A stretch of 37,811 nucleotides of DNA from JACPTG01 sp964504135 (GCA_964504135.1 CAZDCW010000009.1:1-37811); one strand, 5' to 3'. Shown: positions 13,664 through 21,957, counted from the first letter of the stretch. Notes: a model not told the origin generated them from the letters alone. A program made the numbers and translations.

Positions 13664-14203
13664 TCACCTGAACCGCTTGTCCAGTTCCTGGATGATTACC
13701 TCGTATTTTGCCCTTGGCTCAAGGACGTCCCAGGTCCTGAGCGCAAACTGGGTTGCCTGTTCCTTTGTCATTTTCCTGAGGCTCTGCAGCCCGTACTCTG
13801 CCGACGCCTGCGCGTCCATCTTGTCTATTGCTGCTCCCATCAGCCTTTGTGCCTGCTTTGGCGTCATGCCTGCATAATCTATGTTGTCTATTACATAGTC
13901 CAGGTCGCCTGCCTGGGGCCCTTTTGCCCCGCTTAATACAGGCACTTCGCGGTTTTGCGCGTCAACCAGCCTGTATTCCAGCTTGTCCGAGCCGTTTACC
14001 CTGCGCTGGAGTGTGACCTGCGAATACCCGTCCTGTATTCCCTTGTTCTTGCTGAAGTACTGCTCGACCTTCTGGTCAAAGTCGCATGCTGCCCCCACAT
14101 ACAGTATTGCTCCTACAGCGGCTGTTGTAAAGAAAAGCCGCTTTAATCCCTGGGTGAAGGTTATCCCAGGCCTGTTCCTTCCGTAATTTGGTGCGGTTGT
14201 CAT
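13664..14203 (-). CDS. Single-TM hypothetical protein, 179 aa
   Basis: The N-terminal 22 residues are polar. One hydrophobic segment (about 23-39, LFFTTAAVGAILYVGAAC) ends at a cysteine in a weak lipobox-like context (VGAAC). The rest is soluble and mixed, including a KMTKEQATQFALRTW helix. A CCTTTAAAGG box about 24 nt upstream suggests a leaderless promoter. It forms a two-gene unit with the helical 318-aa protein. Function unknown. The Cys could be a lipidation site, but the signal is too far from the N-terminus to be classical. Confidence 0.65.
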   Translation of the reverse strand: MTTAPNYGRNRPGITFTQGLKRLFFTTAAVGAILYVGAACDFDQKVEQYFSKNKGIQDGYSQVTLQRRVNGSDKLEYRLVDAQNREVPVLSGAKGPQAGDLDYVIDNIDYAGMTPKQAQRLMGAAIDKMDAQASAEYGLQSLRKMTKEQATQFALRTWDVLEPRAKYEVIIQELDKRFR

Positions 14204-14375
14204 GTCTGCTTATGCAGAGTTGCCTTTAAAGGATTTTTTTGCAGGAAACCCGGAAAAATTGGCCACATTCCCGAAGCATTTCCGAATTTCATGGAATGCT
14301 TACGGAAAAACTGCGGGACACCGAAAATTATCCGGATTTTATGCTGTTTTTTCCGGCCTTTTTTTGCGGTAAATA

Positions 14376-14386
14376 GATTTATATAC
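14376..14386 (+). promoter_or_regulatory. argS TATA-like box
   Basis: GATTTATATAC is centred 27 nt upstream of ATG 14408. This confirms that start over the long upstream in-frame extension to 14291. Confidence 0.6.
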
Positions 14387-14407
14387 AATCCGGCAGCCAT
14401 TGGGATT

Positions 14408-16084
14408 ATGAATGAGTTCAGGAATGTCGTGGCAGAGGCCCTTTCTTCTGTCCTTGGCAGGCCTGCCGAACAGCTGGAGCCCCTTATTTCAGCTCCTCCT
14501 GAGGGCATGGGAGATTTTGCCTTCCCATGCTTTTCCCTGGCTAAGGAATTGAGGAAGTCGCCTGTCCAGATTGCTGGCGAGCTCGCCCCAAAGATCAGGC
14601 ATCTTGCTTTGGAGAAGGTTGTTGCTTCAGGAGGCTACCTGAATTTTTTTGTTAACAGGTCCATGATGGCTGCACAGGTTCTTTCAACAGTGGGCATTGA
14701 AAAGTCCTCGTATGGCTCGCTGGATGTTAAGGGCCGCGCGGTTATTGAGCACACAAGCATTAATCCGAATGCCAGTCCCCATGTTGGCAGGGCCAGGAAT
14801 GGCATTATCGGCGATTCTGTTTCAAGGATGCTACGCTTCCATGGGTACGATGTAGAGGTCCACTATTTTGTGAATGACGTCGGCAAGCAGGTTGCGATGC
14901 TTGTGCTGGCCTGCCGTGGAAGGGCGAAAGTGTCTTTTAATGATTTGCTTGGCGAATACGTCCGCATCAATGCAGAGCTGGAGGGCAATCCTGAGCTTGA
15001 GGCCCAGGTTTTTTCCCTGCTGAAGCAGCTTGAGGATGGGGATGAGGGCGTTAAGCGTGAATTCAGGAATGTGGTGGACATATGCGTTAAGGGCCAGTCC
15101 AGGATTCTGTCAGAGCTTGGGATGGCCTTTGACCATTATGATTACGAGTCAAGGTATCTGTGGGACAAGTCCACCCAGGAGGTCTTGCAGAGGCTTGAGG
15201 GTACTGGCAGGGGTTTTGCTGACCAGGGCGGTCGCAAAGTTCTGGACCTGAAGGGCTTTGACCTTCCGATGGAGCCGCCTGTTTTTGTGCTGACAAGGGC
15301 TGATGGCACTTCCCTTTACGGGCTGAGGGACATAGCATACAATCTGGAGAAGAACTCCAGGGCCGGGGAAAGGAATATTGTTGTCTTGGGTGAGGACCAC
15401 AAGCTTTATTTCAGGCAGGTTTCCGCCGCGCTTTCGGTTCTTGGCGAGAGAAGCCCTGAGGTCATCCATTATTCCTTCATTCTGCTGCCTTCAGGCAAGA
15501 TGTCCACTCGCTCGGGGAATGTCGTGCTGCTTGAGAATTTCATGGCGCAGGCTGTGGAGAAGGCCAGGGCCGAGCTTGTTGCCAGGGGTAAGCATGCAAG
15601 CATCGGCCGCCTTTCAAAGGTTATTGGCTACGGCGCACTGAAGTATCATATCATCCGTGTTAGCCCTGAGAAGAATGTCCTTTTTGACTGGGAGAAGGCT
15701 CTGAGTTTTGAAGGCGAGTCAGCCCCTTACATCCAGTATGCGCATGCTCGTATCTGCAGCATACTGAGGAAGGCCAGGCATGGCCAGGCCACAGGCCATT
15801 CCAGTCCTGATTATTCCCTGCTTCAGTCTGATGAGGAGTTCCAGCTTGTCAGGCTTCTTGCAGGGTTTCCTGATGTGGCTGCAAAGGCCCTTCTGAGGCC
15901 GCATCTGCTTGCCAACTACCTTCAGGGCCTTGCTGACTGCTTCAACAGCTTTTATCACCAATGCCCTGTCATTTCTGATGATGCCCCTTTAATGTCTGCC
16001 CGGCTTTCGCTTTGCTCTGCTGTGCGCCAGGTCCTTGAGACAGGCCTTAGCCTCTTAGGCATAGATGCGCCAGAGGAGATGTGA
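14408..16084 (+). CDS. argS: Arginyl-tRNA synthetase
   Basis: This class I synthetase charges tRNA-Arg. The 558-aa protein has the N-terminal Add-1 region (MGDFAFPCFSLAKELRKSP), the HIGH-class signature as NPNASPHVGRARNGIIGD (HVGR at 125-128) and the KMSKS region as GKMSTRSGNVV (364-371). A C-terminal DALR-type anticodon-binding domain follows (YAHARICSILRK, then LADCFNSFYHQCPV). Its length is normal for the family. The start is set by the TATA box at 14376, giving a leaderless mRNA. It stands alone, and a long dispersed repeat follows 29 nt after the stop. Confidence 0.96.
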   Translation: MNEFRNVVAEALSSVLGRPAEQLEPLISAPPEGMGDFAFPCFSLAKELRKSPVQIAGELAPKIRHLALEKVVASGGYLNFFVNRSMMAAQVLSTVGIEKSSYGSLDVKGRAVIEHTSINPNASPHVGRARNGIIGDSVSRMLRFHGYDVEVHYFVNDVGKQVAMLVLACRGRAKVSFNDLLGEYVRINAELEGNPELEAQVFSLLKQLEDGDEGVKREFRNVVDICVKGQSRILSELGMAFDHYDYESRYLWDKSTQEVLQRLEGTGRGFADQGGRKVLDLKGFDLPMEPPVFVLTRADGTSLYGLRDIAYNLEKNSRAGERNIVVLGEDHKLYFRQVSAALSVLGERSPEVIHYSFILLPSGKMSTRSGNVVLLENFMAQAVEKARAELVARGKHASIGRLSKVIGYGALKYHIIRVSPEKNVLFDWEKALSFEGESAPYIQYAHARICSILRKARHGQATGHSSPDYSLLQSDEEFQLVRLLAGFPDVAAKALLRPHLLANYLQGLADCFNSFYHQCPVISDDAPLMSARLSLCSAVRQVLETGLSLLGIDAPEEM

Positions 16085-16112
16085 TTAAGTCCACAAAAAA
16101 CTGTTAAGTTAA

Positions 16113-16210
16113 ATAGCAGGCTGTCGCTACCCTGGATTCAGCATCCCCTTTCGGGCGATTTGAGGCGTGTACCTGTCTGGCTTCGTGCACTGCTTTGCAA
16201 TGTCCACTGC
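16113..16210 (+). repeat. Long copy of the GTAGCAGGCTG repeat
   Basis: It begins ATAGCAGGCTGTCGCTACCC, has the core CATCCCCTTTCGGGCG, then GGCGTGTACCTGTCTGG, and ends TTTGCAATGTCCACTGC. Over most of its length it resembles the copy at 7865 (TGGATTCAGCA versus AGATTCAGCA; GGCTTCGTGCACTGC versus GGCTTCATGCACTGC). Confidence 0.8.
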
Positions 16211-16218
16211 TCAAGTGT

Positions 16219-16264
16219 AATTACCAACCACAAACCACCAACTACAAACTATTACACCACAACC
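16219..16264 (+). repeat. A/C-rich ACCAACCACAAACC tract
   Basis: The plus strand carries AATTACCAACCACAAACCAC and similar units with almost no G. The tract runs through the stop codon of the minus-strand VIT1-like gene and encodes its final valines. Confidence 0.6.
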
Positions 16265-16938
16265 GCTCCTAAAAAGTATCCTATGGCATAACCTGCTATC
16301 GCTGCGCCCATGCCCACAAGGGCCATTATCGCGCCGTTTGCCTTCCAGTCCACTCCTGTAAGCTTTCCTGTCGCTGCCCCTGTGCAGAACAGCGCCCCTA
16401 TTGAGAATACTATGGCAAGTATTATGCCTGTCTTAACGTCAGCAAGCATGAAGGGGATTAGCGGAATGAACGAGCCTGCAAGGGCCGCTGCTCCAACCAC
16501 CACTGCGCTTTTGACAGGCTTGCTGTAGTCTTCGGCGAATAGCTGGTGCTCATGGCTCATCATTTCCTCAAGCCACAGCTTCTTGTTTGAGGTGATTTTC
16601 CTCACTATCTGGCTTAGCAGGCCTCCCCTGAATCCCTTTGCGCGGTATATGTCCCTTATCTCCCTTGTTTCCTCGTCAGGCTTTTCCTCTATTTCCCTCT
16701 GCTCCTGGCTGAGCCTGTGCTGGTAGTAATCATCTGCCGCCTTGATTGAAGTGTATGCCACCGCGGCCATTGATATTGACTCTGCGAAGGTTGCCGCCAG
16801 GCCGGATATTATTACGATTTTCCTGTCATTCGTCGCAGTGGCAACCGCGAGTATGACCCCGAGCACGTTCACAAGCCCGTCCTGGCCTCCGAGAATTATG
16901 TCCCTTATGAGGGCTCTCTTGCTGTGCTTCTCCTCCAT
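16252..16938 (-). CDS. VIT1/CCC1-family Fe/Mn transporter
   Basis: The 228-aa membrane protein has five predicted helices and the family opening LIRDIILGGQDGLVNVLGVI (helix 1 with its Asp). A long charged cytoplasmic stretch after helix 2 (about 70-135: EQREIEEKPDEETREIRDIY and MMSHEHQLFAED) corresponds to the metal-binding domain. Three Gly/Ala-rich C-terminal helices follow. The family exports or stores iron or manganese. A GCTAATTAATG box about 26 nt before the ATG is the likely promoter. It faces the argS gene across a repeat region. Confidence 0.88.
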   Translation of the reverse strand: MEEKHSKRALIRDIILGGQDGLVNVLGVILAVATATNDRKIVIISGLAATFAESISMAAVAYTSIKAADDYYQHRLSQEQREIEEKPDEETREIRDIYRAKGFRGGLLSQIVRKITSNKKLWLEEMMSHEHQLFAEDYSKPVKSAVVVGAAALAGSFIPLIPFMLADVKTGIILAIVFSIGALFCTGAATGKLTGVDWKANGAIMALVGMGAAIAGYAIGYFLGAVVV

Positions 16939-17007
16939 ACGCCAGCCTTGTAAGCCCTCATTAATTAGCTTTGCTGTTTGAGGTGTTAAGGTGGCGGTTG
17001 GTGCACT

Positions 17008-17781
17008 TCAGGTATCCATCAAACTAAAAGTTGAAGAATGGACTTCTTTTTCACCTTCAGTGTTATTTTTACTATCGTAATGGTATCCGTTAGATATAGG
17101 TTTTTTTAACATCTCAGCAATGGCTTTGGTAGTACATTCCTTCGCTGAACCACGTGCAAAAACCATTATTAACTTCTGCTTATCTAACATTGCAAACTCA
17201 ATTAGTTTCATTATATCTTCTTCTTTGGTTTCCGCTTCCACAAAGATAGAATATTTTTTCCAATCTGAGATAATTTCATCAAAGACGTTATTTCTGTAGT
17301 CCTCATCATAATTATTTCTCTTTAATTCACCTAAGTAATCTACCACTGGAACTATACCTCCGGTGGTCACCAAATTAATAATCTTTATTGAATGTCTCCC
17401 ATTTGGAGTATTTTTTATTTGTTCTCTTATTTCATCAACGCGTTGTCTGTGTTTGTTTCCCCCTGCCTTATTTAAAAAAGAAATTAAGTAGCCCACTCTG
17501 ATTAAATCAGAATAACGATGTTTTGGTAGTACCGAATGAAATTCTCTATAGTAGGCTTTATCTGCTACTTTACCAAGATAGTTATCTTCTGTTGCATTAG
17601 GAACAAAACCAAAATTTCTTTTTGATACTTTTTCTCTTACTATGCTTCTTATAGATTCATAGCCTTGTTTTCCCAAATCAAGTAAACCCTTAAATGCAAG
17701 AAATTTTAAACCAGCGTCAAGTGGCAAATCCCGAATAGTTGAAACTATTTGCTTGATTTCATCCGGATCCATTCTCAACAT
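17008..17781 (-). CDS. A+T-rich hypothetical protein, 257 aa
   Basis: Not recognised. The base composition is markedly more A/T-rich than the neighbours, and codons such as AAA, AAT, ATA and TTA are common, which suggests recent acquisition. The protein is soluble, lysine- and asparagine-rich, and mixed alpha/beta. It has the stretches KIINLVTTGGIVPVVDYLGE, KKYSIFVEAETKEEDIMKLI and KQKLIMVFARGSAKECTTKA. The middle stretch resembles a small alpha/beta (TIR- or nuclease-sized) core, but no diagnostic catalytic residues are clear. It overlaps the upstream 85-aa gene by 23 nt, so the two form one unit. Confidence 0.7.
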   Translation of the reverse strand: MLRMDPDEIKQIVSTIRDLPLDAGLKFLAFKGLLDLGKQGYESIRSIVREKVSKRNFGFVPNATEDNYLGKVADKAYYREFHSVLPKHRYSDLIRVGYLISFLNKAGGNKHRQRVDEIREQIKNTPNGRHSIKIINLVTTGGIVPVVDYLGELKRNNYDEDYRNNVFDEIISDWKKYSIFVEAETKEEDIMKLIEFAMLDKQKLIMVFARGSAKECTTKAIAEMLKKPISNGYHYDSKNNTEGEKEVHSSTFSLMDT

Positions 17782-18016
17782 TCTCCCTTAAATAACGAGA
17801 AATGGTGAGCGGATCCGAATCCGTAACTATTAAACTTCCACTCAATAAAGCCACATTTTTTAAATTCAACGGTTTTCTGGTATTTTTCGAATATACTTTT
17901 TGATTGGCTACGACATCCACAATATCCCCCTCGTCATTCACGCAATATCCATAAGCACTTAAAAGAACTTTTTTCTCATCATCTGATAACTCTTTAAAAA
18001 TAAACTCTTTTTCCAT
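17759..18016 (-). CDS. A+T-rich hypothetical protein, 85 aa
   Basis: The small acidic/polar protein begins MEKEFIFKELSDDEKKVLLS. It then has GYCVNDEGDIVDVVANQKVY and a short KPLNLKNVALLSGSLIVTDSDP segment. There is no membrane segment. It shares the unusual A/T-rich composition of the gene it overlaps. An A/T-rich stretch (ATATAATATAAAT) lies directly upstream. A small antitoxin- or immunity-like partner for the downstream gene is possible from the gene arrangement only. Confidence 0.65.
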   Translation of the reverse strand: MEKEFIFKELSDDEKKVLLSAYGYCVNDEGDIVDVVANQKVYSKNTRKPLNLKNVALLSGSLIVTDSDPLTISRYLRENVENGSG

Positions 18017-18120
18017 AGTAAGATTTATATTATATCTTGTTTATATTGTTTTCTCTTATAACTCTTATATCGACTATCTCTTAATTCTTCCCAGTCTTGT
18101 TACAGCCCACAAATGATATA

Positions 18121-18130
18121 CTTTTAAATA
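18121..18130 (+). promoter_or_regulatory. lonB TATA-like box
   Basis: CTTTTAAATA is centred about 29 nt before ATG 18155, consistent with a leaderless lon transcript. Confidence 0.5.
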
Positions 18131-18154
18131 CATGACCTCCATTCCGGCGCAGGT

Positions 18155-20041
18155 ATGGCGAAGGTTGACGTTAAGAGCACTGAGGAAATCAAGGTTTCCC
18201 AGAAGATAGCAGACCAGGTTATTGGCCAGGATGATGCGGTGAGGATTATCAGGAAGGCCGCTAACCAGAGGAGGCATGTCCTGCTTATTGGTGCGCCTGG
18301 GACAGGGAAGTCTATGCTCGGCCTTGCGCTGGCGGAGCTGCTTCCTAAGGAGAAGCTTGTGGACATTGTCGCCTTCCCGAATCCCAATGATGAGAATCAG
18401 CCTATGGTCAGGACCCTTCCTGCCGGCCAGGGCCGCGACTTGGTCGTCCGTTCCAGGATGGAGTCAATGAATGTTTTCAAGTATCAGAATGTGGTGATGT
18501 TCGTCCTGCTTGTGATTGCACTTATCTCTCCATGGTGGGCTTTCAACCATTATTCAGAGGTTGGCGGACCGCTTCTTGGCGGCCTGATGTTCATAGCTTT
18601 CTTTCTGGGCGGCATGGTTTTCTTCGCAAGCTTTATCCTTTTCATAAACCTTGGACGGAGGGTTGATACCAGGGTAAGGGTTCCAAGAGTGATAGTTGAT
18701 AATTTTAACAAGAAGCAGGTCCCGTTCTTTGACGCCACAGGTGCCCATGCAGGCGCTTTGCTTGGCGATGTACTCCATGACCCCTTTCAATCAGGCGGCC
18801 TCGGAACTCCAGCCCATGACCGGGTTGTGGCTGGCATGATTCACAAGGCGCATATGGGCGTTCTTTTCATTGATGAGATAGCAACCCTGCAGCCTTCCAC
18901 CCAGCAGGAGCTGCTGACCGCTTTGCAGGAGGGCAAGTATTCCATTACAGGCCAGAGTGAGCGCTCTGCCGGCGCAATGGTGCGGACAGAGCCTGTCCCT
19001 TGCAATTTCATCCTTGTTGCAGCAGGCAATGTTGAGACTCTGAGGCATATGCATCCTGCGTTGAGGTCAAGGGTGAGGGGCTATGGCTACGAGGTTTTCA
19101 TGCAGGAGACCATGCCTGATACTGAGGAGAGCAGGCTTAAGATTGCCACTTTTATCGCGCAGGAGGTTGTGAAGGACAAGAAGATTCCGCATTTCAGCAG
19201 GGATGCTGTTGAGGAGATTATCATCGCTGCGAGGAGGGCTGCCAACAGGAAGGGCCATCTCACTCTTCGCCTCAGGGAGCTTGGAGGGCTTGTCAGGGCT
19301 GCCGGCGACCTTGCAGTTGAGGAGGGCTCCAAGATTGTTGAGAGGAAGCACGTAATCGGAGCAAAGGTCATGGCGAGGACTCTTGAGCAGCAGATTGCTG
19401 ACAAGATTATTGAGCATCGGAAGGAGTATGAGGTTATCATTACGCAGGGCAGGCAGGTGGGAAGGGTTAATGGCCTGGCTGTGCTTGGCAGCGGGGATTC
19501 ATATTCCGGCCTGATTATGCCTATTGAGGCAGAGGTCACTCCTGGCGGCGAGGCGAAGGAGATTATTGCGACCGGGAAGCTTGGCGAGATTGCAAAGGAG
19601 GCTGTGCTTAACGTGTCAGCCATTGTCAAGAAGTACTTTGGGGAGGACATCAGGAAGACCAGGGATATTTACGTGCAGTTCCTCCAGACTTATGGCGAGG
19701 GCGTTGAGGGCGACTCAGCCAGCATTGCAGTGGCCACTGCGATAATTTCTGCGCTGAAGGGTGTTCCTATAAAGCAGGATTATGCCATGACCGGCAGCCT
19801 CTCAGTTAGGGGTGATGTTCTTCCGGTTGGGGGCGTTTCCTCCAAGGTTGAGGCTGCCATGGAGGCTGGCATAAAAAACATAATTGTTCCCCGAACAAAC
19901 CTCAAGGATATAATCATGGATTCCAGGCAGGCTGCTGGCGTCCGCATTATTCCTGTTGACACCATCGGTGATGTGCTGAGGGAAGCTCTTGACTGGAAGG
20001 GCCATGAGCAGATTCTTAAGCGGATTGCCGCCTCTTCCTGA
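18155..20041 (+). CDS. lonB: Archaeal membrane-anchored Lon protease (LonB)
   Basis: This ATP-dependent protease degrades damaged and membrane proteins. The 628-aa protein has an AAA+ domain with Walker A GAPGTGKS (46-53) and Walker B VLFIDE (236-241). Two membrane helices are inserted between them (about 112-130 and 138-165), the hallmark of archaeal LonB. The C-terminal Lon protease domain has the catalytic serine in EGDSASIAVA (S521) and the lysine in GGVSSKVEAA (K564). Their 43-residue spacing equals that of E. coli Lon. It lacks the N-terminal substrate domain of bacterial LonA. It is monocistronic, with a dispersed repeat 56 nt after the stop. Confidence 0.96.
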   Translation: MAKVDVKSTEEIKVSQKIADQVIGQDDAVRIIRKAANQRRHVLLIGAPGTGKSMLGLALAELLPKEKLVDIVAFPNPNDENQPMVRTLPAGQGRDLVVRSRMESMNVFKYQNVVMFVLLVIALISPWWAFNHYSEVGGPLLGGLMFIAFFLGGMVFFASFILFINLGRRVDTRVRVPRVIVDNFNKKQVPFFDATGAHAGALLGDVLHDPFQSGGLGTPAHDRVVAGMIHKAHMGVLFIDEIATLQPSTQQELLTALQEGKYSITGQSERSAGAMVRTEPVPCNFILVAAGNVETLRHMHPALRSRVRGYGYEVFMQETMPDTEESRLKIATFIAQEVVKDKKIPHFSRDAVEEIIIAARRAANRKGHLTLRLRELGGLVRAAGDLAVEEGSKIVERKHVIGAKVMARTLEQQIADKIIEHRKEYEVIITQGRQVGRVNGLAVLGSGDSYSGLIMPIEAEVTPGGEAKEIIATGKLGEIAKEAVLNVSAIVKKYFGEDIRKTRDIYVQFLQTYGEGVEGDSASIAVATAIISALKGVPIKQDYAMTGSLSVRGDVLPVGGVSSKVEAAMEAGIKNIIVPRTNLKDIIMDSRQAAGVRIIPVDTIGDVLREALDWKGHEQILKRIAASS

Positions 20042-20096
20042 GCATTCCGTTTGATGATACAGGCAAAATCCCGCTGGGGAAAAAAGGGGAATATGG

Positions 20097-20174
20097 TGGG
20101 CAGTGCACGAAGCCGGGCCGTACACTTACCAGCCCCGAAGGGGGAGCTTATACAAAGCAGGAACAGCCTGCTAC
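20097..20174 (-). repeat. Long copy of the GTAGCAGGCTG repeat
   Basis: On the minus strand it reads GTAGCAGGCTGTTCCTGC, then CTCCCCCTTCGGGGCTGG (the best CCCC-TTC-GGGG hairpin of the family), then AAGTGTACGGCCCGGC, and ends TTCGTGCACTGCCC. It lies in the gap between lonB and the next plus-strand gene. Confidence 0.8.
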
Positions 20175-20304
20175 TGGTTAAAGGTCTCTAAGGGATTTTT
20201 TGCAGGACAGTTTGGCTCCTACAAGTCCAATTCATCACTTGAGGATGGTCAGAAACAATTTTATACTGCCTGGCTGAGGATTAGCTGATAAAAGGGGTGG
20301 TAGA

Positions 20305-20970
20305 ATGGGGCTTATCCAAAACACCGGCAGTGCTATGCTGGACCCTGTTGTGACTTTGTGGAATGAGATAATTCTCGCGCTTCCCGGAGTCATCCTGGGT
20401 CTGCTGGTGCTGGTCATCGGCTATGTAGTCGGCTCTGCCTTTGGTTTTGTTCTGAGAAGGTTCCTCGAGCATGCTAAGCTGGACGACCATGTCAAGAAGG
20501 CCGGTGTAGCCCATTCTATTGGTTTCATCAGCATCTCAACTTTGTCTGGCAGCCTGCTGAAGTGGTACGTCTTTTCATTGTTCCTGCTTCCTGTCACTAA
20601 AGTTATGGGCCTTGGTTCCATTTCCTCCCTGCTTTATGACTTCGCATTGTGGATTCCGCACCTGATAGCTGCAATCATCATTCTTCTTTTGGGCGTGATT
20701 ATTGCAGATTACATTGCGGACAGGATGCTCCATGCAAAGAGGAGCGGCGTCAAGCTGTTCAGCTCTGCTGTGAGGTGGTTCATCATCCTCTTCGTGGCCC
20801 TTACCGCGCTTGACCAGGTCGGCATTGACGTTTCGCTTGCCACCAACACAACCCTGGTGCTGGTTGCTGGCCTGTCTCTGGGAATTGCCCTCGCCTTGGG
20901 AATAGGATTTGGCTTTGCCTTGAAGGATGAGGCCAAGGGCATCATAAGGAAGGTCAAGAAGGGGTTTTAG
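20305..20970 (+). CDS. Conserved TM-helix-repeat (MscS-related) membrane protein
   Basis: The 221-aa protein has about five membrane helices (roughly 24-48, 75-98, 108-130, 148-166 and 178-200). It ends in a short basic tail (KDEAKGIIRKVKKGF). The pattern GVILGLLVLVIGYVVG, with the glycine-rich last helix (LSLGIALALGIGFGFAL), resembles the conserved TM helix repeat found beside and within MscS-type channels. The soluble beta and vestibule domains of MscS are missing. An AGGGGTGG ribosome-binding site precedes the ATG, and CAATTTTATAC (near 20250-20262) may be its promoter. The role is uncertain; a small channel-like or accessory membrane protein. Confidence 0.75.
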   Translation: MGLIQNTGSAMLDPVVTLWNEIILALPGVILGLLVLVIGYVVGSAFGFVLRRFLEHAKLDDHVKKAGVAHSIGFISISTLSGSLLKWYVFSLFLLPVTKVMGLGSISSLLYDFALWIPHLIAAIIILLLGVIIADYIADRMLHAKRSGVKLFSSAVRWFIILFVALTALDQVGIDVSLATNTTLVLVAGLSLGIALALGIGFGFALKDEAKGIIRKVKKGF

Positions 20971-20982
20971 CAAACTGAATTA

Positions 20983-20989
20983 TTTTTTT
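20983..20989 (+). terminator. Oligo-T terminator after the TM-helix-repeat gene
   Basis: Seven consecutive T residues occur 13 nt after the stop codon, consistent with archaeal factor-independent termination. Confidence 0.45.
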
Positions 20990-21016
20990 ACTCTTCTATA
21001 ATCATAAAACTCATAA

Positions 21017-21110
21017 GTAGCAGGTTGTGGCTTTCTTAGTTTCAACAGCCCCTTCGGGAAAATCGTAAAGTGTACGGCCTGGAGTTCACTGCTTTCCCAT
21101 GTTCGCTGCC
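21017..21110 (+). repeat. Long GTAGCAGGCTG repeat, left half of an inverted pair
   Basis: It begins GTAGCAGGTTGTGGC, has the core ACAGCCCCTTCGGGAA, then AAGTGTACGGCCTGGAG, and ends TTCACTGCTTTCCCATGTTC. It faces the short copy at 21120-21180, so the whole 164-bp block begins with GTAGCAGGTTG and ends with CAGCCTGCTAC. Confidence 0.8.
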
Positions 21111-21119
21111 AGTAATGCC

Positions 21120-21180
21120 TTGTACGGCCACCTTGTTACAGTTCACGAAGAGCCCGGTACACGAAGAGTCAGCCTGCTAC
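21120..21180 (-). repeat. Short repeat copy, right half of an inverted pair
   Basis: On the minus strand it reads GTAGCAGGCTGACTCTTCG, then TGTACCGGGCTCTTCGTGAA, then CTGTAACAAGG. The TTCGTGTAC/TTCGTGAAC pair is an internal duplication. This is the longest of the short-form copies. Confidence 0.75.
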
Positions 21181-21211
21181 TTTTAATTATAAGGGGACAA
21201 AACAAATGAGC

Positions 21212-21904
21212 CTATTTTCCTTTTCTCCTCTCCCTTCTTTCATATTCGCTTATGCAGGCTTCTATGTCCTCCTTTGTCAGCTCTGGCCAAAGCTTGTCAA
21301 GAAAGACAAGCTCGGTGTAGGACAGCTGCCATAGCAGGAAATTGCTTAATCTCCTTTCGCCTCCGGGCCTGATGAGGAGGTCTGGCTCATCTGGAAGGTG
21401 TAGCCTGTCAGTTATGCTCTCCTCGGTCACCTGCTCAGGGCTGAGCTTTCCTGCAGCCGCCTCCTTTGCGATTTGCCTGGCAGCGCTTGTTATCTCATCC
21501 CTTGACCCGTATGCCACTGCGAAGTTTACAGTGAATTTTCCGAAGTCCTTGGTTTTTTTCATCAGCTGTTCCATTCCCTGCCTTATGTCTGCAGGAAGCA
21601 GGTCCAGCCGCCCGATAAACCTGAACCTTGTCTCTTCCTGCTCTATCCTTCTGTCGCCTTTTGCCTTCTCCACAGCCTGCCTGATTATTTCCATCAGCGC
21701 AGCAACCTCACCAGGGCTTCTCCTGAGGTTTTCAGTGGAGAGCGTGTATAAGGTGGATTGGGAAACTCCGAGTTCCCTGAGCCATTTCAGGACGTCGCCG
21801 ATTTTTCTTGCGCCCTCCTCGTGGCCTTTGAGCAGCGGAATGCCTTTCTTGGCAGCATACCTTCTGTTGCCGTCAAGGATTATTGCAACATGGCCTGGAA
21901 TCAT
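21212..21904 (-). CDS. uppS: cis-Prenyltransferase (UppS-like)
   Basis: The enzyme condenses isopentenyl diphosphate in cis to make a polyprenyl diphosphate, the glycan carrier lipid. The 230-aa protein starts MIPGHVAIILDGNRRYA, with the catalytic Asp (D11) in the DGNRR motif. It also has the conserved TLYTLSTENLRR, NFAVAYGSRDEI and DLLIRPGGERRLSNFLLWQ (the last normally RTGGE). ATG 21904 is chosen over TTG 21919 because the shared TATA box lies 27 nt upstream of it. In archaea the product is probably a dolichol-type lipid. Divergent from rpe. Confidence 0.93.
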   Translation of the reverse strand: MIPGHVAIILDGNRRYAAKKGIPLLKGHEEGARKIGDVLKWLRELGVSQSTLYTLSTENLRRSPGEVAALMEIIRQAVEKAKGDRRIEQEETRFRFIGRLDLLPADIRQGMEQLMKKTKDFGKFTVNFAVAYGSRDEITSAARQIAKEAAAGKLSPEQVTEESITDRLHLPDEPDLLIRPGGERRLSNFLLWQLSYTELVFLDKLWPELTKEDIEACISEYERRERRKGK

Positions 21905-21925
21905 TCTGCCTTGGGCCAATCAACA

Positions 21926-21936
21926 ATTATATAAAT
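21926..21936. promoter_or_regulatory. Bidirectional TATA box between uppS and rpe
   Basis: ATTATATAAAT is centred near 21931. It is 27 nt from the rpe ATG (21958) on one side and 27 nt from the uppS ATG (21904) on the other. One palindromic box appears to serve two leaderless genes, so they may be transcribed alternately. Confidence 0.6.
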
Positions 21937-21957
21937 AAGTTGCCGTGCAGTAAGGCC

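Noticed and set aside
14291..14407. N-terminal extension of ArgS to 14291
   Set aside because: The extension is Cys/Phe-rich and would include the TATA box; the ATG at 14408 sits 27 nt after that box.
20103..20288. 61-aa plus-strand frame between lonB and the membrane gene
   Set aside because: It is read through the reverse complement of a dispersed repeat and has no family or ribosome-binding support.
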